Below, in pieces: positions 11,582 through 12,198 of a stretch of DNA of 12,198 bases. A program made the position numbers and the translations under genes. The notes beneath the pieces are model-generated. The model saw only the letters and a list, made by a program, of their open reading frames with translations, did no database searches and had not been told where the DNA came from. Each line of letters opens with the position of its first letter. The stretch's first letter is position 1. Source of the stretch: Syntrophomonadaceae bacterium (lineage in GTDB: Bacteria; Bacillota_B; Syntrophomonadia; Syntrophomonadales; Syntrophomonadaceae); NCBI GenBank assembly GCA_030627145.1, contig DAOUSQ010000016.1, positions 1 through 12,198 of the forward strand, in the 5' to 3' direction.

Positions 11582-12136
11582 TTGAATATAATAGAATGCA
11601 TAAAAAGCCGACGGAGTATCAGACGGTTTACCAATCAGCCTATTCCAGATAAGGTATTAGTGGAACTGTTAGAAGCAGTACGCTGGGCTCCCTACTGGGC
11701 CAACACCCAGTGCTGGGAAGTAATAATTATAAAAGCAGAGGAAAAAAAGAAGAGGCTAGCCGAATTGATTTCGGAGAACAACCCGGCTACTCGGGCAGTC
11801 CTGGAAGCACCATTAGTAATGGTGTTTTGTGCCAGGAAAGGGGTATCTGGTTATAAAAAAGGAGTTTTAGCAACCAACAAGGGTGAGTGGTATATGTTTG
11901 ACCTGGGAATTGCCTGTGAGCATTTTTGCCTGGCTGCACACGAAAAAGGACTTGGAACTGTACATATTGGTGGCATAAATCATCAGGCCATAGGAGAGCT
12001 TCTTGGTATACCAGAAGGGGTAGAAATAGTGGAATTAATCCCTGTAGGTTATCCCGCAAAGATAGGTAACGCTCCCCCCAGAAGAGAGCTCAGTGAATTT
12101 ATTTTTATGGAAAGATATCGAACCATATCAGCTTGA
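11582..12136 (+). CDS. Nitroreductase-family FMN oxidoreductase
   Basis: This 184-residue cytosolic flavoenzyme is expected to bind FMN as a homodimer and use NAD(P)H to reduce nitro compounds, quinones or similar acceptors. Family landmarks are the N-terminal phosphate-binding RRSIRRF (10-16), the WAPYWANTQCWEV segment (35-47) where many members read APSxxNxQPW, GLGTVHIGGI (123-132) and VELIPVGYPA (150-159). Length is typical of a single-domain member. The start is TTG at 11582, supported by AAGGAGG at 9 nt. The physiological substrate cannot be inferred. It follows the stalk-domain remnant by 160 bp, so it is probably transcribed separately. No terminator is visible before the window ends. 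Confidence 0.9.
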   Translation: MNIIECIKSRRSIRRFTNQPIPDKVLVELLEAVRWAPYWANTQCWEVIIIKAEEKKKRLAELISENNPATRAVLEAPLVMVFCARKGVSGYKKGVLATNKGEWYMFDLGIACEHFCLAAHEKGLGTVHIGGINHQAIGELLGIPEGVEIVELIPVGYPAKIGNAPPRRELSEFIFMERYRTISA

Positions 12137-12198
12137 TTCATAATGATCAAAGGCATAATCTCTTCATGTAAAGATGCAAAATTAAAATCCTCAACAAC

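Noticed and set aside
11787..12059. 90-codon minus-strand frame within the nitroreductase gene
   Set aside because: Antisense shadow of a well-supported enzyme gene.

Overview
The window looks like a chromosomal segment of a low-GC, endospore-forming Firmicute, probably an anaerobic member of the Clostridia. The evidence is an alpha/beta-type small acid-soluble spore protein, strong GGAGG ribosome binding sites with some GTG and TTG starts, a YkvI-type membrane protein, a DUF2284 iron-sulfur protein, and copper-amine-oxidase-N (stalk) domains in two genes. No rRNA, tRNA, CRISPR array, transposase or plasmid gene was seen. The species cannot be named from the sequence alone.

Layout. Positions 1-541 are a nest of small non-autonomous mobile elements. 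An amidase gene (581-1234) then converges on a decayed aldehyde dehydrogenase tail (1227-1427). Next come a flavin-barrel (PNPOx-like) gene (1477-1872, minus) and a shortened SAM methyltransferase (2042-2656, minus). Two small membrane protein genes (2986-3309 plus; 3373-3534 minus, the second only 53 codons) converge on a shared hairpin. A membrane-anchored HtrA-like serine protease (4139-4978) is followed by the YkvI-like transporter (5003-6154, minus) and the spore protein (6289-6531, minus). About 635 bp without recognisable genes leads to the DUF2284 gene (7251-7817, minus) and a secreted NlpC/P60-type hydrolase with a short C-terminus (8123-8683). The right part holds an HD-hydrolase plus membrane-protein operon (8796-9957, minus) and a TetR-family regulator (10243-10836, minus). 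It ends with a broken stalk-domain gene (11158-11421) and a nitroreductase (11582-12136).

Two themes stand out. First, a family of about 160-bp elements has terminal inverted repeats (GATTCC.CTGCAAAAA) and two internal hairpins. It occurs in three same-orientation copies (350-507, 2673-2831, 3906-4065), with a fourth element (1-157) that shares only the ends. Each of the three lies directly upstream of a plus-strand gene, and one abuts the ribosome binding site of a minus-strand gene. Second, near-identical palindromic sites (CGGACRTCCG) sit just downstream of a consensus promoter of the tetR gene and of a likely promoter of the membrane-protein/HD operon. This suggests a small autoregulated regulon.

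Several genes are broken or shortened (aldehyde dehydrogenase, methyltransferase, NlpC/P60 protein, stalk protein). This gives the window the look of an eroding accessory region between housekeeping-type genes. I did not find a clearly new multi-gene system. The best candidates for new biology are the MITE family and the TetR/permease/HD module.
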